From Micromonospora halophytica (GTDB lineage: Bacteria > Actinomycetota > Actinomycetes > Mycobacteriales > Micromonosporaceae): a stretch of DNA of 64,000 nt. Shown here piece by piece: positions 44,091-53,368 of the stretch. The translations under genes were made by a program, and so were the position numbers. Within the stretch, counting starts at the first letter, position 1; every line of letters starts with the position of its first letter. The notes under the pieces were generated by a model. That model was not told the origin of the DNA, made no database searches, and saw nothing but the letters and a program-made list of their open reading frames with translations. The stretch is from the NCBI RefSeq assembly GCF_900090245.1, contig NZ_FMDN01000014.1, positions 89,540 to 153,539 of the forward strand, read 5' to 3'.

Positions 44091-45209
44091 ATGAACCTCG
44101 GCTTTCTCCGACCGCTGTACGACCAGCCCGGCCCGTGGACGTCGGTCTACCTGGACGCCAGCCGCGCCGGCGAGAACGCCGACCATGAGGTGGGGCTGCG
44201 GTGGCGAGCATTGCGGGAGGACCTGGCTGGCCAGGGCGCCGACCCCGCCACTCTCGACGCGCTCGACCAGGCCGTGCGTGACCAGCCCGCCCAGCCCGGC
44301 CGGTACGGGCTGGCGCTGTTCGCCCGCGCCGGGCAGGTCGCGCTGGTCGAGCCGTTGCCCGCTCCCCCACCGAGCGACGAGGCCCATCACGGTCCGCTGC
44401 CACACGTGATGCCGCTGCTCGCCCAGCGCGGCGAGGAGGTCCCGCACGTCCGGGTGCTCGCCGACCGCACCGGCGGCGACCTCGACGCAGTCACCGCCGA
44501 CGGCGCACCCCGGCAGCGCACCGTCGAGGGCGGCGAGACGTTCCCGCTGCGCAAGGTTCAGGCCGGCGGCTGGTCGCACCGGCGTTACCAGCAGGCGGCC
44601 GAGGTGTCCTGGGACCGCAACGCCGGTGACGTGGCCGCGGCCTCGGTGGATCTCGCCGAGTCGATCGGCGCCGAGGTGATCGTCGTCGGCGGAGACGTCC
44701 GGGCGGCGCAGCTGTTCGTGGAGCGGCTGCCCGTCCGCTGGCGTGAGCGCACGGTTCGCACCGACGCCGGCTCACGTCACGCCGGGGCCGACAACACCGC
44801 GCTGGACGACGTGACCGTACGGGCCATCGCCGAGGTGGCCGACCGACACACCCGCGACATCATCGACCACTACCAGGCCCAGGCCGGGGACGGCAGCGCG
44901 CCGACCGGGCTGGCCGAGGTGGTGGCGGCACTGCAGCGCGGGCAGGTCGACACGGTGCTGCTGGTCAACGACACCTCGTCCACCGACACCCTCTGGATCG
45001 GCCCGGACGACCCCACCCTCGTCGCGGCCGACGAACAGACCCTGCGCGACCTCGGCGTGTCCGACCCGCAACGGGTACGCGCCGACGCCGCCCTGCTGCG
45101 CGCCATCGCCGGCACCGACGCCGGCCTCGTCCTCGTTGGACCCGATGACGCACCACTGGAGCACGGCATCGGCGCTGTCCTGCGCTACGCCGACGCCAAC
45201 ACCCCCTGA
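44091..45209 (+). CDS. Vms1/eRF1-like (Rv2629-family, baeRF2) protein
   Basis: 372 aa from ATG 44091. The N-terminal opening LRPLYDQPGPWTSVYLDASR and the following RWRALREDLAGQGADPATLD match the Rv2629 family. A central segment WSHRRYQQAAEVSWDRNAGD and VIVVGGDVRAAQLFVERLP correspond to the eRF1 middle-like domain; the end DAGLVLVGPDDAPLEHGIGA has the third-domain pattern. Related proteins bind ribosomes in stress or dormancy. No canonical GGQ loop is seen, so a termination role is unlikely. Confidence 0.88.
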   Translation: MNLGFLRPLYDQPGPWTSVYLDASRAGENADHEVGLRWRALREDLAGQGADPATLDALDQAVRDQPAQPGRYGLALFARAGQVALVEPLPAPPPSDEAHHGPLPHVMPLLAQRGEEVPHVRVLADRTGGDLDAVTADGAPRQRTVEGGETFPLRKVQAGGWSHRRYQQAAEVSWDRNAGDVAAASVDLAESIGAEVIVVGGDVRAAQLFVERLPVRWRERTVRTDAGSRHAGADNTALDDVTVRAIAEVADRHTRDIIDHYQAQAGDGSAPTGLAEVVAALQRGQVDTVLLVNDTSSTDTLWIGPDDPTLVAADEQTLRDLGVSDPQRVRADAALLRAIAGTDAGLVLVGPDDAPLEHGIGAVLRYADANTP

Positions 45210-45436
45210 AGCCACCGCGCCGATCACCGGTTCCCCCGGCAGGACGACGACCGGGCAGGAACCTGACCCGCCCGGCGACCGGCGCGGAGGCGAACGGTTG
45301 GACGCGGGTGCCCTTGCCCGACTGCTCGACCAAGGGCACCCGCGGGGTCGCCCCGGCAACAGCCGGATGCGGCGATCCATCTGTTGCCTATCCAGAGCCG
45401 GCACCCTACCGCCACGGGAATGGTTGGCGCATACCC

Positions 45437-45800
45437 ATGCTCAACCCACTGGTCACCGCCGACACCCGTCACCTGCTCGCGGCGACGGCCCTGGCCGTGT
45501 TCCCAAAACCCACACGTTACGGCCCTGCGGGCCGCCGGCGAGGTCACTTTCCGGGCGGTACGCCGAGCCGTGGCCTACGTCGACGACCACGCCGACCAAC
45601 CGATCACCGTCGACCAGATCGCCGCCGCGGCCGGCGTGCGCCCGCGCGCTCCGCAACTCGCGTTCCGCCGCCACCACGACACCACCCCGATGCGGTACGT
45701 CCGCCAGGTCCGCCTCGAACGCGCGCACCACGACCTGCAGGCCGCCGACCCGACCACCGGTGTCACCGTGACCGTGATCGCCACGCGTTGGGGCTCAATA
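45437..45800 (+). pseudogene. AraC-family regulator remnant
   Basis: ATG 45437 begins MLNPLVTADTRHLLAATALA, then a frameshift leads to AVRRAVAYVDDHADQPITVD and the HTH part FRRHHDTTPMRYVRQVRLER. The sequence is lost after VIATRWGS, before the second recognition helix region is complete. Frameshift and truncation make it nonfunctional. Its 3' break abuts the decayed lipoprotein gene. Confidence 0.85.
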
Positions 45801-45849
45801 GCAGCACGATCTGCAATCGCATGGCTCACCCTCCCTGCAGCACGCAGTC

Positions 45850-46225
45850 TTAGGGCTTGTCTCCTCGGGCCGCGCAGGCGGCGACCACGCGCCAGCCGCC
45901 GGGAAAGACGGCGAGGAAGACGGTGTCGCGGTTCAGCCGCACCTGCGCCCGCTGCCCGTACACGTACAGTGGCGACGACCGCGCCGGGTTCGGGCAGGTC
46001 CTCGGCCAGGATCGCCTCGGTGCACGGCTTGTCGGCGGACTGTTCCAGCCGCGGTGCCGGTGTCGGTGGCAGGGTGCAGGCGGTAGTGCCGTCGAGCCCC
46101 GCGACGACGTCCAGCATCCGGGTGGTGACGGCGGCGGCCGCGTCAGCGCGGTCGGTCACCGCCCCGCAGCCAGCCGTGGTCGCCACCGACAGAGCTGCGC
46201 CCACTGCCGCAGCCGCGAACCTCAT
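45850..46225 (-). pseudogene. Frameshifted lipoprotein gene
   Basis: ATG 46225 overlaps the STAS stop (ATGA). The start MRFAAAAVGAALSVATTAGC is a lipobox signal. After LPEPGAVVAT a frame change gives VYVYGQRAQVRLNRDTVFLA and FPGGWRVVAACAARGDKP before TAA at 45850-45852. The joined product would be about 125 residues. One frameshift is certain by reading; the shortened end suggests more loss. Confidence 0.78.
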
Positions 46226-46641
46226 GCGGGGCTGAATTCCCCCGCCCGGCGCATTCCAACCGGATCTACCTGGCCGTCTCGCGCCGTCGGCACGGTGCTG
46301 CTCAATCGGGTACGGGTCGCCGCCAGCAGGTGGCTGACGCACGGGGCGGCATCGCGCAGGGTCAGCGTGACCCCGGCGCACGCGGCGGCACGCTGCGTGC
46401 GCAGCAGGGCGCTGATGCCGTGCGCGCTGAAGAAGGTCACCCGGGACAGATCGAGGATCAACCGGGCGGGTCGCCGGGCGATCACGTGTGCGGCCAACTC
46501 GTCGATGAGATGGGCGGTGCTCATGTCGACCTCACCGCGAACGGCGATGGCTGGTACCGGCCCTTCGCTGTCCAGGTTCAGCGTCATGATCGGTTTGGCG
46601 ACCCGCGCACGGTGTCGAGTCGGCTGTTCGAGGATGGACAT
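46222..46641 (-). CDS. STAS-domain protein (anti-sigma antagonist-like)
   Basis: 139 aa from ATG 46641 (GGGAGG upstream). The STAS fold is visible: VPAIAVRGEVDMSTAHLIDE, RLILDLSRVTFFSAHGISAL, AACAGVTLTLRDAAP. In classical antagonists a DSSG loop carries the phosphorylated Ser; here it reads SAHG, so the phosphoacceptor appears absent. It may be locked in one state or bind another partner. Confidence 0.88.
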   Translation of the reverse strand: MSILEQPTRHRARVAKPIMTLNLDSEGPVPAIAVRGEVDMSTAHLIDELAAHVIARRPARLILDLSRVTFFSAHGISALLRTQRAAACAGVTLTLRDAAPCVSHLLAATRTRLSSTVPTARDGQVDPVGMRRAGEFSPA

Positions 46642-46965
46642 GGCGCCTCCCGATCTGGTGCATCGGAGAGTCGGATCCTCCCGCGTCGTCGGCGCGGTCG
46701 GCGGACCTGGGCACATGTCTTGACCCGGAGACCACCATACCCACGACGTTCGCCGCGGACACCAGTTGAGCGGTGTACGAGCTTCGAGCTTCGATGTGGC
46801 CGTTGTTCGCAGGCCACGTTGAGTGACGGGTGTCAGCCGACGGGCCGCCGACAGGTCGGCGGCGGAAGGCGAGGATCTCAACGAGATGCGGTCTGTCCGG
46901 TACAACGAGGCGGTTCGGGGTACGGCCTCATGCTGGGCAGGACGGGTTGAGGCGAGGGGGCGGCG
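46642..46965. other. 324-bp divergent intergenic region
   Basis: It lies between the STAS gene and the ThDP enzyme and must hold both promoters. No gene or striking repeat seen. Confidence 0.4.
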
Positions 46966-48759
46966 GTGGCGGACGCGACGGTGTCGGATCTGGTGGTGTC
47001 CCGGTTGGCGGACTGGGGGGTGGACCGGGTCTTCGGCTACTCCGGTGACGGGATCGATGGGGTGATGGGGGCGTTGCGGCGGGCGGGTCGGCCGGAGTTC
47101 GTGCAGGCCCGGCACGAGGAGACGGCTGCGTTCATGGCGTGCGGCCACGCGAAGTACACCGGCGGGCTGGGGGTGTGCCTGTCCACGCAGGGGCCGGGTG
47201 CGGTGCACCTGCTCAACGGTCTCTACGACGCCCGGCTGGACTCCCAGCCGGTGCTCGCGCTCGTGGGCCAGCAGGTGACGTCGGTGTTGGGCAGCGGCTA
47301 CCAGCAGGAGATCGACCTGGTCCGCCTCTACGGCGACGTGTGCGCGCAGTTCGTGCAGACCGCGTACGCGCCGGAGCAGTTGCCGATGCTCCTGGACCGG
47401 GCGGTCCGCACGGCCCTGGCCACCCGGAGCCCGACCTGCGTCATCCTGCCGCACGACGTGCAGACCGCCCCGGCCCCGGACCTGACGGCCCACGAGCACG
47501 GGATCATGGTGACCAACCCCGGCCTGCCGGTGCCCGAGCTGCGTCCCCGCGCCGACGACCTGCGGGCCGCCGCCGACCTGCTCGACGCGGGGCAGCGGGT
47601 GGCGATCCTGGTCGGGCAGGGCGCCCGCGCCGCCGCCGCCGAGGTGGTCGAGCTGGCCGAGGCGCTCGGCGCCGGGATCACCGCGTCCCTGCTGGGCAAG
47701 CCGGTGCTGGACGAGGCACTGCCGATGCACACCGGGGTGATGGGCCATCTGGGCAGCACCGCCAGCAGCACCCTGATGAGCGAGTGCGACACCCTGCTGA
47801 TCGTCGGCAGCAACGACCCCTGGTCGGAGTTCTACCCCGCACCCGGGCAGGCCCGGGCGGTGCAGATCGACATCGACGGGCGGCGGCTGGGCATGCGCTA
47901 CCCGGTGGAGGTGCCGCTGCTCGGCGACGCCGCCGCCACCATCCGGGCCTTGCTGCCGCTGCTCGCCCCGGGGACCGACCGGAGCTGGCGGCAGCGCGTC
48001 GAGGGCGAGGTGACCCGGTGGCGGGACATCGCGCGGCAGCGGGCCACCGCCGAGGCCGAGCCGCTCAACCGGCAGTACGTCCTGCACGCGCTGACCGACC
48101 GGCTGCCCGGCAACGCGCAGGTGGCCGTCGACGTCGGCTCGGTCACCTACTGGTACGCCAGACACCTGCGGCTGCCCGTCGGCGTCGACGCGCACCTGTC
48201 CAGCACCCTGGCCTCCATGGGCTCGGCGCTGCCGTACGGGCTGGCGGCGAAACTCGCCACCCCGCACCGCCCGGTGGTGGCCCTGGCCGGGGACGGCGCG
48301 ATGCAGATGAACGGCCTGGCCGAACTGCTCACCGTCGCCCACCGCTGGCGGGACTGGGCCGACCCGAGGTTCGTGGTGCTGGTGCTGCACAACCGCGACC
48401 TGGCGGAGGTCAGCTGGGAGCAGCGCGAGATGGAGGGCGACCCCCGCTTCGTCGACTCCCAACGCCTGCCCGACGCTCCCTACGCGCAGTGGGCGGAGTT
48501 GCTGGGTCTGCGTGGCGTCCGCGTCAGTACACCGGACGAGGTGAACGCGGCGTGGGATCAGGCCCTGTCGGCGGACCGGCCCACCCTGGTCGAGGCGGTC
48601 GTGGACCCGGCGATCCCGCTGCTGCCCCCTGCCCAGCCGTACGAGAAGGTCGCCGCCATGTACGCCGCCCTCGCCCGGGAGGACACCGACCTGGGCCGGC
48701 GGGCCCTGGCACACCTGCGTCGGGAACGGGCCACCGAGGGCTTCGGCGACCCCCGGTGA
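46966..48759 (+). CDS. Thiamine diphosphate-dependent enzyme (pyruvate oxidase/acetolactate synthase-like)
   Basis: 597 aa from GTG 46966. The catalytic Glu is E51 in QARHEETAAFMA. The central domain has VAILVGQGAR and HTGVMGHLGSTAS. The ThDP motif starts GDG at 442-444 (LAGDGAMQMNGLAELL) and ends VLVLHN. It lacks a quinone-binding membrane tail like that of PoxB but matches the stress-type pyruvate oxidase group. Product could be acetate, acetyl phosphate or acetolactate; not resolved by sequence. Followed by an HPP membrane protein and a molybdoenzyme. Confidence 0.9.
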   Translation: MADATVSDLVVSRLADWGVDRVFGYSGDGIDGVMGALRRAGRPEFVQARHEETAAFMACGHAKYTGGLGVCLSTQGPGAVHLLNGLYDARLDSQPVLALVGQQVTSVLGSGYQQEIDLVRLYGDVCAQFVQTAYAPEQLPMLLDRAVRTALATRSPTCVILPHDVQTAPAPDLTAHEHGIMVTNPGLPVPELRPRADDLRAAADLLDAGQRVAILVGQGARAAAAEVVELAEALGAGITASLLGKPVLDEALPMHTGVMGHLGSTASSTLMSECDTLLIVGSNDPWSEFYPAPGQARAVQIDIDGRRLGMRYPVEVPLLGDAAATIRALLPLLAPGTDRSWRQRVEGEVTRWRDIARQRATAEAEPLNRQYVLHALTDRLPGNAQVAVDVGSVTYWYARHLRLPVGVDAHLSSTLASMGSALPYGLAAKLATPHRPVVALAGDGAMQMNGLAELLTVAHRWRDWADPRFVVLVLHNRDLAEVSWEQREMEGDPRFVDSQRLPDAPYAQWAELLGLRGVRVSTPDEVNAAWDQALSADRPTLVEAVVDPAIPLLPPAQPYEKVAAMYAALAREDTDLGRRALAHLRRERATEGFGDPR

Positions 48760-48828
48760 CGGCGGGAGGTGTGCCGACCGGAATTCCGGAGACGTCAATG
48801 GCGGTCGAGGAACGAAGAAGGGGGTGTG

Positions 48829-49386
48829 ATGACACGGATCCGGCAGTCGGTGCACGCCTTCGCCGGCAGCGCGCTGGCGGTGGTGATCGCCGGGGTGGTC
48901 GCGCTCCTCACCGGTCAGCCGTGGCTGTTTCCCAGCCTGGGGCCGGCGGTGATGCTGCACGTGGAAAAGCCGGATTCACCGGAGTCGTCACCCCGCAACA
49001 CGCTGATCGGGCACGGGGTGGCTCTGCTGGCCGGGTACGGATTCCTGGTGGTCTGCGGGCTGACCGACAATCCGTCGGTGCTTCAGGAGGGCGTAGGCGG
49101 GTGGCGGATCGTCGCGGCCGCCGGGTCGCTGGCGGTGACGGCGCTGGTGCTGGTGCTGGTGAAGGCACCGCATCCCCCGGCCGGTGCGACCACACTGATC
49201 GTGAGCCTGGGCCTGCTGACCACCCCGACCCAGTTGCTCGTCGCTGCGGGCGCGGTGGTGCTGGTCACTGCCGTGGACTGGCTGTACGGGCGGGCGTCGG
49301 GCCGGCCGATGCCGCTGTGGGCGGCATCCCAAACGTCGTCGGAGGGAGCGCGTCGTGGTGGACCGGATCGCCGACCCGTGGGGTGA
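48829..49386 (+). CDS. HPP family membrane protein
   Basis: 185 aa from ATG 48829. Four to five membrane helices with the family marks PSLGPAVML and KAPHPPAGATTLIVSLGLLT (the HPP motif). Members have been linked to nitrite transport in plant plastids. The soluble tail overlaps the start of the molybdoenzyme gene by 32 bases, so the two are tightly coupled. Confidence 0.9.
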   Translation: MTRIRQSVHAFAGSALAVVIAGVVALLTGQPWLFPSLGPAVMLHVEKPDSPESSPRNTLIGHGVALLAGYGFLVVCGLTDNPSVLQEGVGGWRIVAAAGSLAVTALVLVLVKAPHPPAGATTLIVSLGLLTTPTQLLVAAGAVVLVTAVDWLYGRASGRPMPLWAASQTSSEGARRGGPDRRPVG

Positions 49387-51790
49387 GCGGACCCCGTACG
49401 GGCCGGGGCAGGAGTGGCCGGTGCGGGTGGACCGGTTCCTCGACGGTGACCGCACCGAGGCGGACGTGGATCGGTGGGTGCAGTCGGCGTCGGTGCTGCA
49501 CTCCAACGGCGACGCGTTGGACATCGCGGTGGCCGACGGGCGGATCGTCGGGGTACGCGGCCGGGCGGTGGACCGGATCAACCGCGGCCGGGTCGACCCG
49601 AAGGACCTGTACGGGTGGCAGGCCAACCACAGCCCGGACCGGCTGACCCGGCCGCTGGTGCGCGACGGTGACCGCCTGGTGGAGACGGACTGGGACACCG
49701 CGATGGGCCGCATCGTGGCCCGGTCGAAGGAACTCCTCAGTGGGCCCGGCGGGTGGGGCCACTTCGGGTTCTACACCACCGGTCAGCTGTTTCTGGAGGA
49801 GTACTACGCGCTCGGTGTGATCGGTAAGGCCGGGCTGGGCACGCCGCACATGGACGGCAACACCCGGCTGTGTACCGCGACGGCGGCGGCGGCGATGAAG
49901 GCGAGTTTCGGCACCGACGGTCAGCCCGGCTCGTACACCGATGTGGACCACTGCGACGCGATCGCGCTGTGGGGTCACAACGTGGCCGAGACGCAGACGG
50001 TGCTGTGGATGCGGATGCTGGACCGGCGACGCGGGCCGAACCCACCGGCGATGCTCGCCGTCGACCCCCGCGCCACCCCGGTCGCCCGGGAGGCCGACCT
50101 GCACCTGGCCGTGCGCAACGGCACGAACGTGGCCCTCATGAACGGCCTGCTCCGCGAGATCATCCGGCGGGGCTGGTACGACCGCGACTACGTCGACGCG
50201 CACACCCTGGGTTTCGAGGAGTTGTGCCGGGTCGTCGACGGCTACCCGCCGCGCCGGGTGGCCGACATCTGTGACGTGCCGGCGGCCGACGTGGAGCGCG
50301 CCGCGGAGCTGCTGGGCACCTCGCGGCGGCTGCTGTCGACGGTGTTGCAGGGCTTCTACCAGTCGAACCAGGCCACCGCGGCGGCCTGCGGCGTCAACAA
50401 TTTGCACCTGGTCCGGGGCATGATCGGCCGTCCCGGTGCCGGGATCTACCAGATGAACGGGCAGCCCACGGCGCAGAACACCCGGGAGACCGGCGCCGAC
50501 GGCGACCTGCCGGGCCTGCGCAACTGGGAGAACACCGCGCACATCGAGGAGTTGGCCCGGCTGTGGAACGTCGAGGTGGACACCATCCCGCACTGGGCGC
50601 CGCCGACGCACGCCATGCAGATCTTCCGGTACGCCGAGCAGGGCTCGATCAAACTGCTGTGGATCACCGCCACCAACCCCGCCGTGTCCCTGCCCGACCT
50701 GTCGCGCATCCGGCGGATCCTCGCGAAGCGGGAGCTGTTCGTGGTGGTGCAGGACCTCTTCCTGACCGAGACCGCCGAACTGGCCGACGTCGTGCTGCCC
50801 GCCGCCACGTGGGGCGAGAAGACCGGCACGTTCACCAGCGTCGACCGGACGGTGCACATCTCCGACAAGGCCGTCGACCCGCCCGGCGAGGCCCGTCCGG
50901 ACCTCGACATCTTCCTCGACTACGCCCGCCGGATGGGCTTCCGCGACCGCGACGGTCAGCCGCTGATCCCGTGGACCGGGCCGCAGGAGGTCTTCGAGGC
51001 ATGGAAGGAGTGCTCGCGCGGCCGGCCCTGCGACTACACCGGCATCACCTACGAGAAGCTGCGCGGCGGCTCCGGCATCCAGTGGCCCTGCACGGAGGAA
51101 CACCCCGACGGCACCGAACGCCTCTACACCGACGGACGTTTCAACACCGACCCCGACTACTGCGAGACCTACGGCCACGACCTCGCCACCGGAGCGGAGT
51201 TCACCGAGCCCGAGTACCGCGCGAAGGAACCGCAGGGGCGGGCGTTCCTGCACACCGTCGACTACCAACCCTCCCCCGAGGTGCCCGACGACGACCATCC
51301 GATGCTGCTGACCACCGGCCGCACCGTCTACCAGTTCCACACCCGCACCAAGACCGGCCGCGCGCCGCAGTTGAACGCCGCCGCCCCCGAGGTGTGGGTC
51401 GAGCTCCATCCGGGCGACGCGGCGCGCCTCGGCATCGGCGAGGGCGACCTCGTCGGCATCTCCTCCGCGCGCGGCGGCATCGAGGCCCGCGCCCGCATCA
51501 GCGGTATCCGCCCCGGCGTCGTCTTCGTGCCGTTCCACTACGGCTACTTCGACCAGGACCCGGACGACCGCACACCCCGCGCCGCCAACGAACTGACCAT
51601 CACCGCCTGGGACCCGGTGTCCAAGCAGCCGCTGTTCAAGGTGGCGGCCGTCGCGGTGGCGAAACTCGCCGACGGTCGGGGCGTACCCTCACCGGCGCCG
51701 ACCGTCGGCGGCAGCGCACCGCTCGCGGACGCCGGCGTGCCACCGACCGTCGGGGGGCCGACGGCGCGGGCCACCAGCGGGAAGGAGTGA
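49355..51790 (+). CDS. Molybdopterin oxidoreductase without N-terminal Fe-S cysteines
   Basis: 811 aa from GTG 49355 (GGAGGGAG upstream). Family marks include DLYGWQANHSPDRLTRPLVR, ETDWDTAMGRIVARSKE, GNTRLCTATAAAAMKASFG, QMNGQPTAQNTRETGADGDL and the C-terminal barrel (LLTTGRTVYQFHTRTKTGR). It is close to assimilatory nitrate reductase/formate dehydrogenase-like enzymes. The N-terminal CxxCxxxC site is replaced: VQSASVLHSNGDALDIAV has Ser, His and Asp at the cysteine positions. It therefore should carry Mo cofactor but no [4Fe-4S] cluster, and must pass electrons by another route. The substrate is unknown. Confidence 0.9.
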   Translation: MVDRIADPWGERTPYGPGQEWPVRVDRFLDGDRTEADVDRWVQSASVLHSNGDALDIAVADGRIVGVRGRAVDRINRGRVDPKDLYGWQANHSPDRLTRPLVRDGDRLVETDWDTAMGRIVARSKELLSGPGGWGHFGFYTTGQLFLEEYYALGVIGKAGLGTPHMDGNTRLCTATAAAAMKASFGTDGQPGSYTDVDHCDAIALWGHNVAETQTVLWMRMLDRRRGPNPPAMLAVDPRATPVAREADLHLAVRNGTNVALMNGLLREIIRRGWYDRDYVDAHTLGFEELCRVVDGYPPRRVADICDVPAADVERAAELLGTSRRLLSTVLQGFYQSNQATAAACGVNNLHLVRGMIGRPGAGIYQMNGQPTAQNTRETGADGDLPGLRNWENTAHIEELARLWNVEVDTIPHWAPPTHAMQIFRYAEQGSIKLLWITATNPAVSLPDLSRIRRILAKRELFVVVQDLFLTETAELADVVLPAATWGEKTGTFTSVDRTVHISDKAVDPPGEARPDLDIFLDYARRMGFRDRDGQPLIPWTGPQEVFEAWKECSRGRPCDYTGITYEKLRGGSGIQWPCTEEHPDGTERLYTDGRFNTDPDYCETYGHDLATGAEFTEPEYRAKEPQGRAFLHTVDYQPSPEVPDDDHPMLLTTGRTVYQFHTRTKTGRAPQLNAAAPEVWVELHPGDAARLGIGEGDLVGISSARGGIEARARISGIRPGVVFVPFHYGYFDQDPDDRTPRAANELTITAWDPVSKQPLFKVAAVAVAKLADGRGVPSPAPTVGGSAPLADAGVPPTVGGPTARATSGKE

Positions 51791-51793
51791 GCC

Positions 51794-52252
51794 GTGCACC
51801 TCGCCCACTACCTCGGTCTCCTGCACCGGGCGCAGGTCAACCTCGCCGACGCGTTCCGGCAGGTCGCCGACGCCCACGGCGACGAACCCGACATCGAACA
51901 CCTCTGCCAGCAGCAGGCGAAACGCTGCGACGCCCACGCCGAGCAGCTGCACCCGTTCGCCACCCGCTACTCCGAGGACGCCCCCGACGAACCCGACCGG
52001 CTGCACTCCCAGCTGTTCTCCGGCACCCGCACCGGCGGCATCGGCCTCCTGCGGGACCTGCAGGACCTCTACCTGATGGCCGCCGAGTGCGACATCGCCT
52101 GGACCGTCGTCGGCCAGGCCGCCTACGGCGCCCGCGACGAGGACCTGCTCGCCGTCGTGCGGCGCTGCGAGGGCGAGACGGCAATCCAGCTCAAATGGCT
52201 GCGCACCCGGATGAAGGCCGCCGCACCGCAGGCCCTCGTGGTGGCCGACTAA
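51794..52252 (+). CDS. Unknown helical protein cotranscribed with the molybdoenzyme
   Basis: 152 aa from GTG 51794, 3 bases after the molybdoenzyme. Four amphipathic helices (LGLLHRAQVNLADAFRQVAD, EHLCQQQAKRCDAHAEQLHP, LLRDLQDLYLMAAECDIAWT, LAVVRRCEGETAIQLKWLRT) with Glu and His on their inner faces suggest a ferritin-like or Dps-like bundle. Its linkage suggests an electron-transfer or maturation partner. Family not recognised. Confidence 0.7.
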   Translation: MHLAHYLGLLHRAQVNLADAFRQVADAHGDEPDIEHLCQQQAKRCDAHAEQLHPFATRYSEDAPDEPDRLHSQLFSGTRTGGIGLLRDLQDLYLMAAECDIAWTVVGQAAYGARDEDLLAVVRRCEGETAIQLKWLRTRMKAAAPQALVVAD

Positions 52253-52267
52253 GGGGCGAGACACCAG

Positions 52268-53368
52268 TCAGCGCAGCAGGACCGGGCCCGCGTCGATCCG
52301 GGTGCGGAACAGGACGTACGGCTTGCGCCGCAGGTCTTGCCCGCGCTGGTACGTGGCCTGGCGGTGCAGTTGGTTGGCGGTGACGTAGAGGTGCCCGTCG
52401 GCGGCCACGGACATGGTGTCGGGCCACAGCAGCCGCGGGTCGTGGACGAGGGTTTCGTACTCGCCGTCGGTGCGGCGGCGCAGCACCGCGTCGTGTTCGT
52501 AGGAGGTGAGGTAGAGGCGGCCCGCGTCATCGGTCTCCAGGCCGTCGGAGCCGCCTCCCTTGTCGCCCTCGTCGCGGACCGTCGCGGCGACCTCGTCGTC
52601 GCTGACCATACGGTCGACGAGTGCGTCGGTGGCGACGCTGTACCAGCGGCGCGAGGCCAGCGGGCAGTAGTAGAGGCGGGAGCCGTCCGCGGCGATGGCG
52701 ATGCCGTCGCACCCCATGCTCACCGGCTTCGGGTCGCCGTCGGCGGGGCGTTCCAAGAACGGGCGGCCCTCGACGACGGGTCGGAACGTCTCCAGCGGTT
52801 CCGCCTTCGTCGACGGGTGCTCGTGCAGCCGCCGCCACGACTGGCCGGTGGCCAGGTCGACCACGATGATGCCGTTCGGACCGGAGTCGGAGGAGTCGGT
52901 GATGTAGGCGATACCGGCCTCGCCCCGGCGGAGGTCGAAGCGCACGTCGTTGAGGTAGGTGCTGGGCAGCGCCACGTCGGCCGGGAAGGTGATCACCTGG
53001 GCGACCGTGTCGCTGTCCAGGTCCACCCGGACCAGTTTCGGGCCGCCCGGCTTCGTCGGCTGGAACATCGGGCTGCCGGTGTCGAGCACCCACAGCCGGT
53101 CGGCCGGGTCGACCACGATGCTCTGCACCGACACGAACGCCTGGGCGTCGTCGTCGGCCGACGGGCTGTTCCACCCCTGGTTCGGAAACGGCACCTCCAC
53201 CCCGTCGCGTAGCTCGACGACCGTGGCGGGCACCTCGTCGCCCCACTTGGGGAAGTTGACGAAGATCCGCCCGGTGTGCGACATGCTGACACCGGTCGGC
53301 ATCGGTCCGGTGAAGGTGTGCACCACCTCCAGTTCGCCGAGCGGCTCGTCACCCACCGGGCCGGTCAT
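52268..53368 (-). CDS. Major royal jelly protein/yellow-like beta-propeller
   Basis: 366 aa from ATG 53368, ATGA overlap with the membrane protein gene. Blade signatures LEVVHTFTGPMPTGVSMSHT, GRIFVNFPKWGD, VQSIVVDPADRLWVLDTGSP, YLNDVRFDLRR, AYITDSSDSGPNGIIVVDLA and GIAIAADGSRLYYCPL follow the MRJP/yellow pattern. Such proteins in bacteria are of unknown function; lactonase-like (SMP-30) activity is possible. No signal peptide seen. Confidence 0.9.
   Translation of the reverse strand: MTGPVGDEPLGELEVVHTFTGPMPTGVSMSHTGRIFVNFPKWGDEVPATVVELRDGVEVPFPNQGWNSPSADDDAQAFVSVQSIVVDPADRLWVLDTGSPMFQPTKPGGPKLVRVDLDSDTVAQVITFPADVALPSTYLNDVRFDLRRGEAGIAYITDSSDSGPNGIIVVDLATGQSWRRLHEHPSTKAEPLETFRPVVEGRPFLERPADGDPKPVSMGCDGIAIAADGSRLYYCPLASRRWYSVATDALVDRMVSDDEVAATVRDEGDKGGGSDGLETDDAGRLYLTSYEHDAVLRRRTDGEYETLVHDPRLLWPDTMSVAADGHLYVTANQLHRQATYQRGQDLRRKPYVLFRTRIDAGPVLLR

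Noticed and set aside
46642..48960. Long minus-strand frame continuous with the STAS gene
   Set aside because: It is antisense to the ThDP enzyme, is rich in Gly, Arg, His and Val as expected from GC-rich shadow reading, and the STAS ATG at 46641 has a strong ribosome site.
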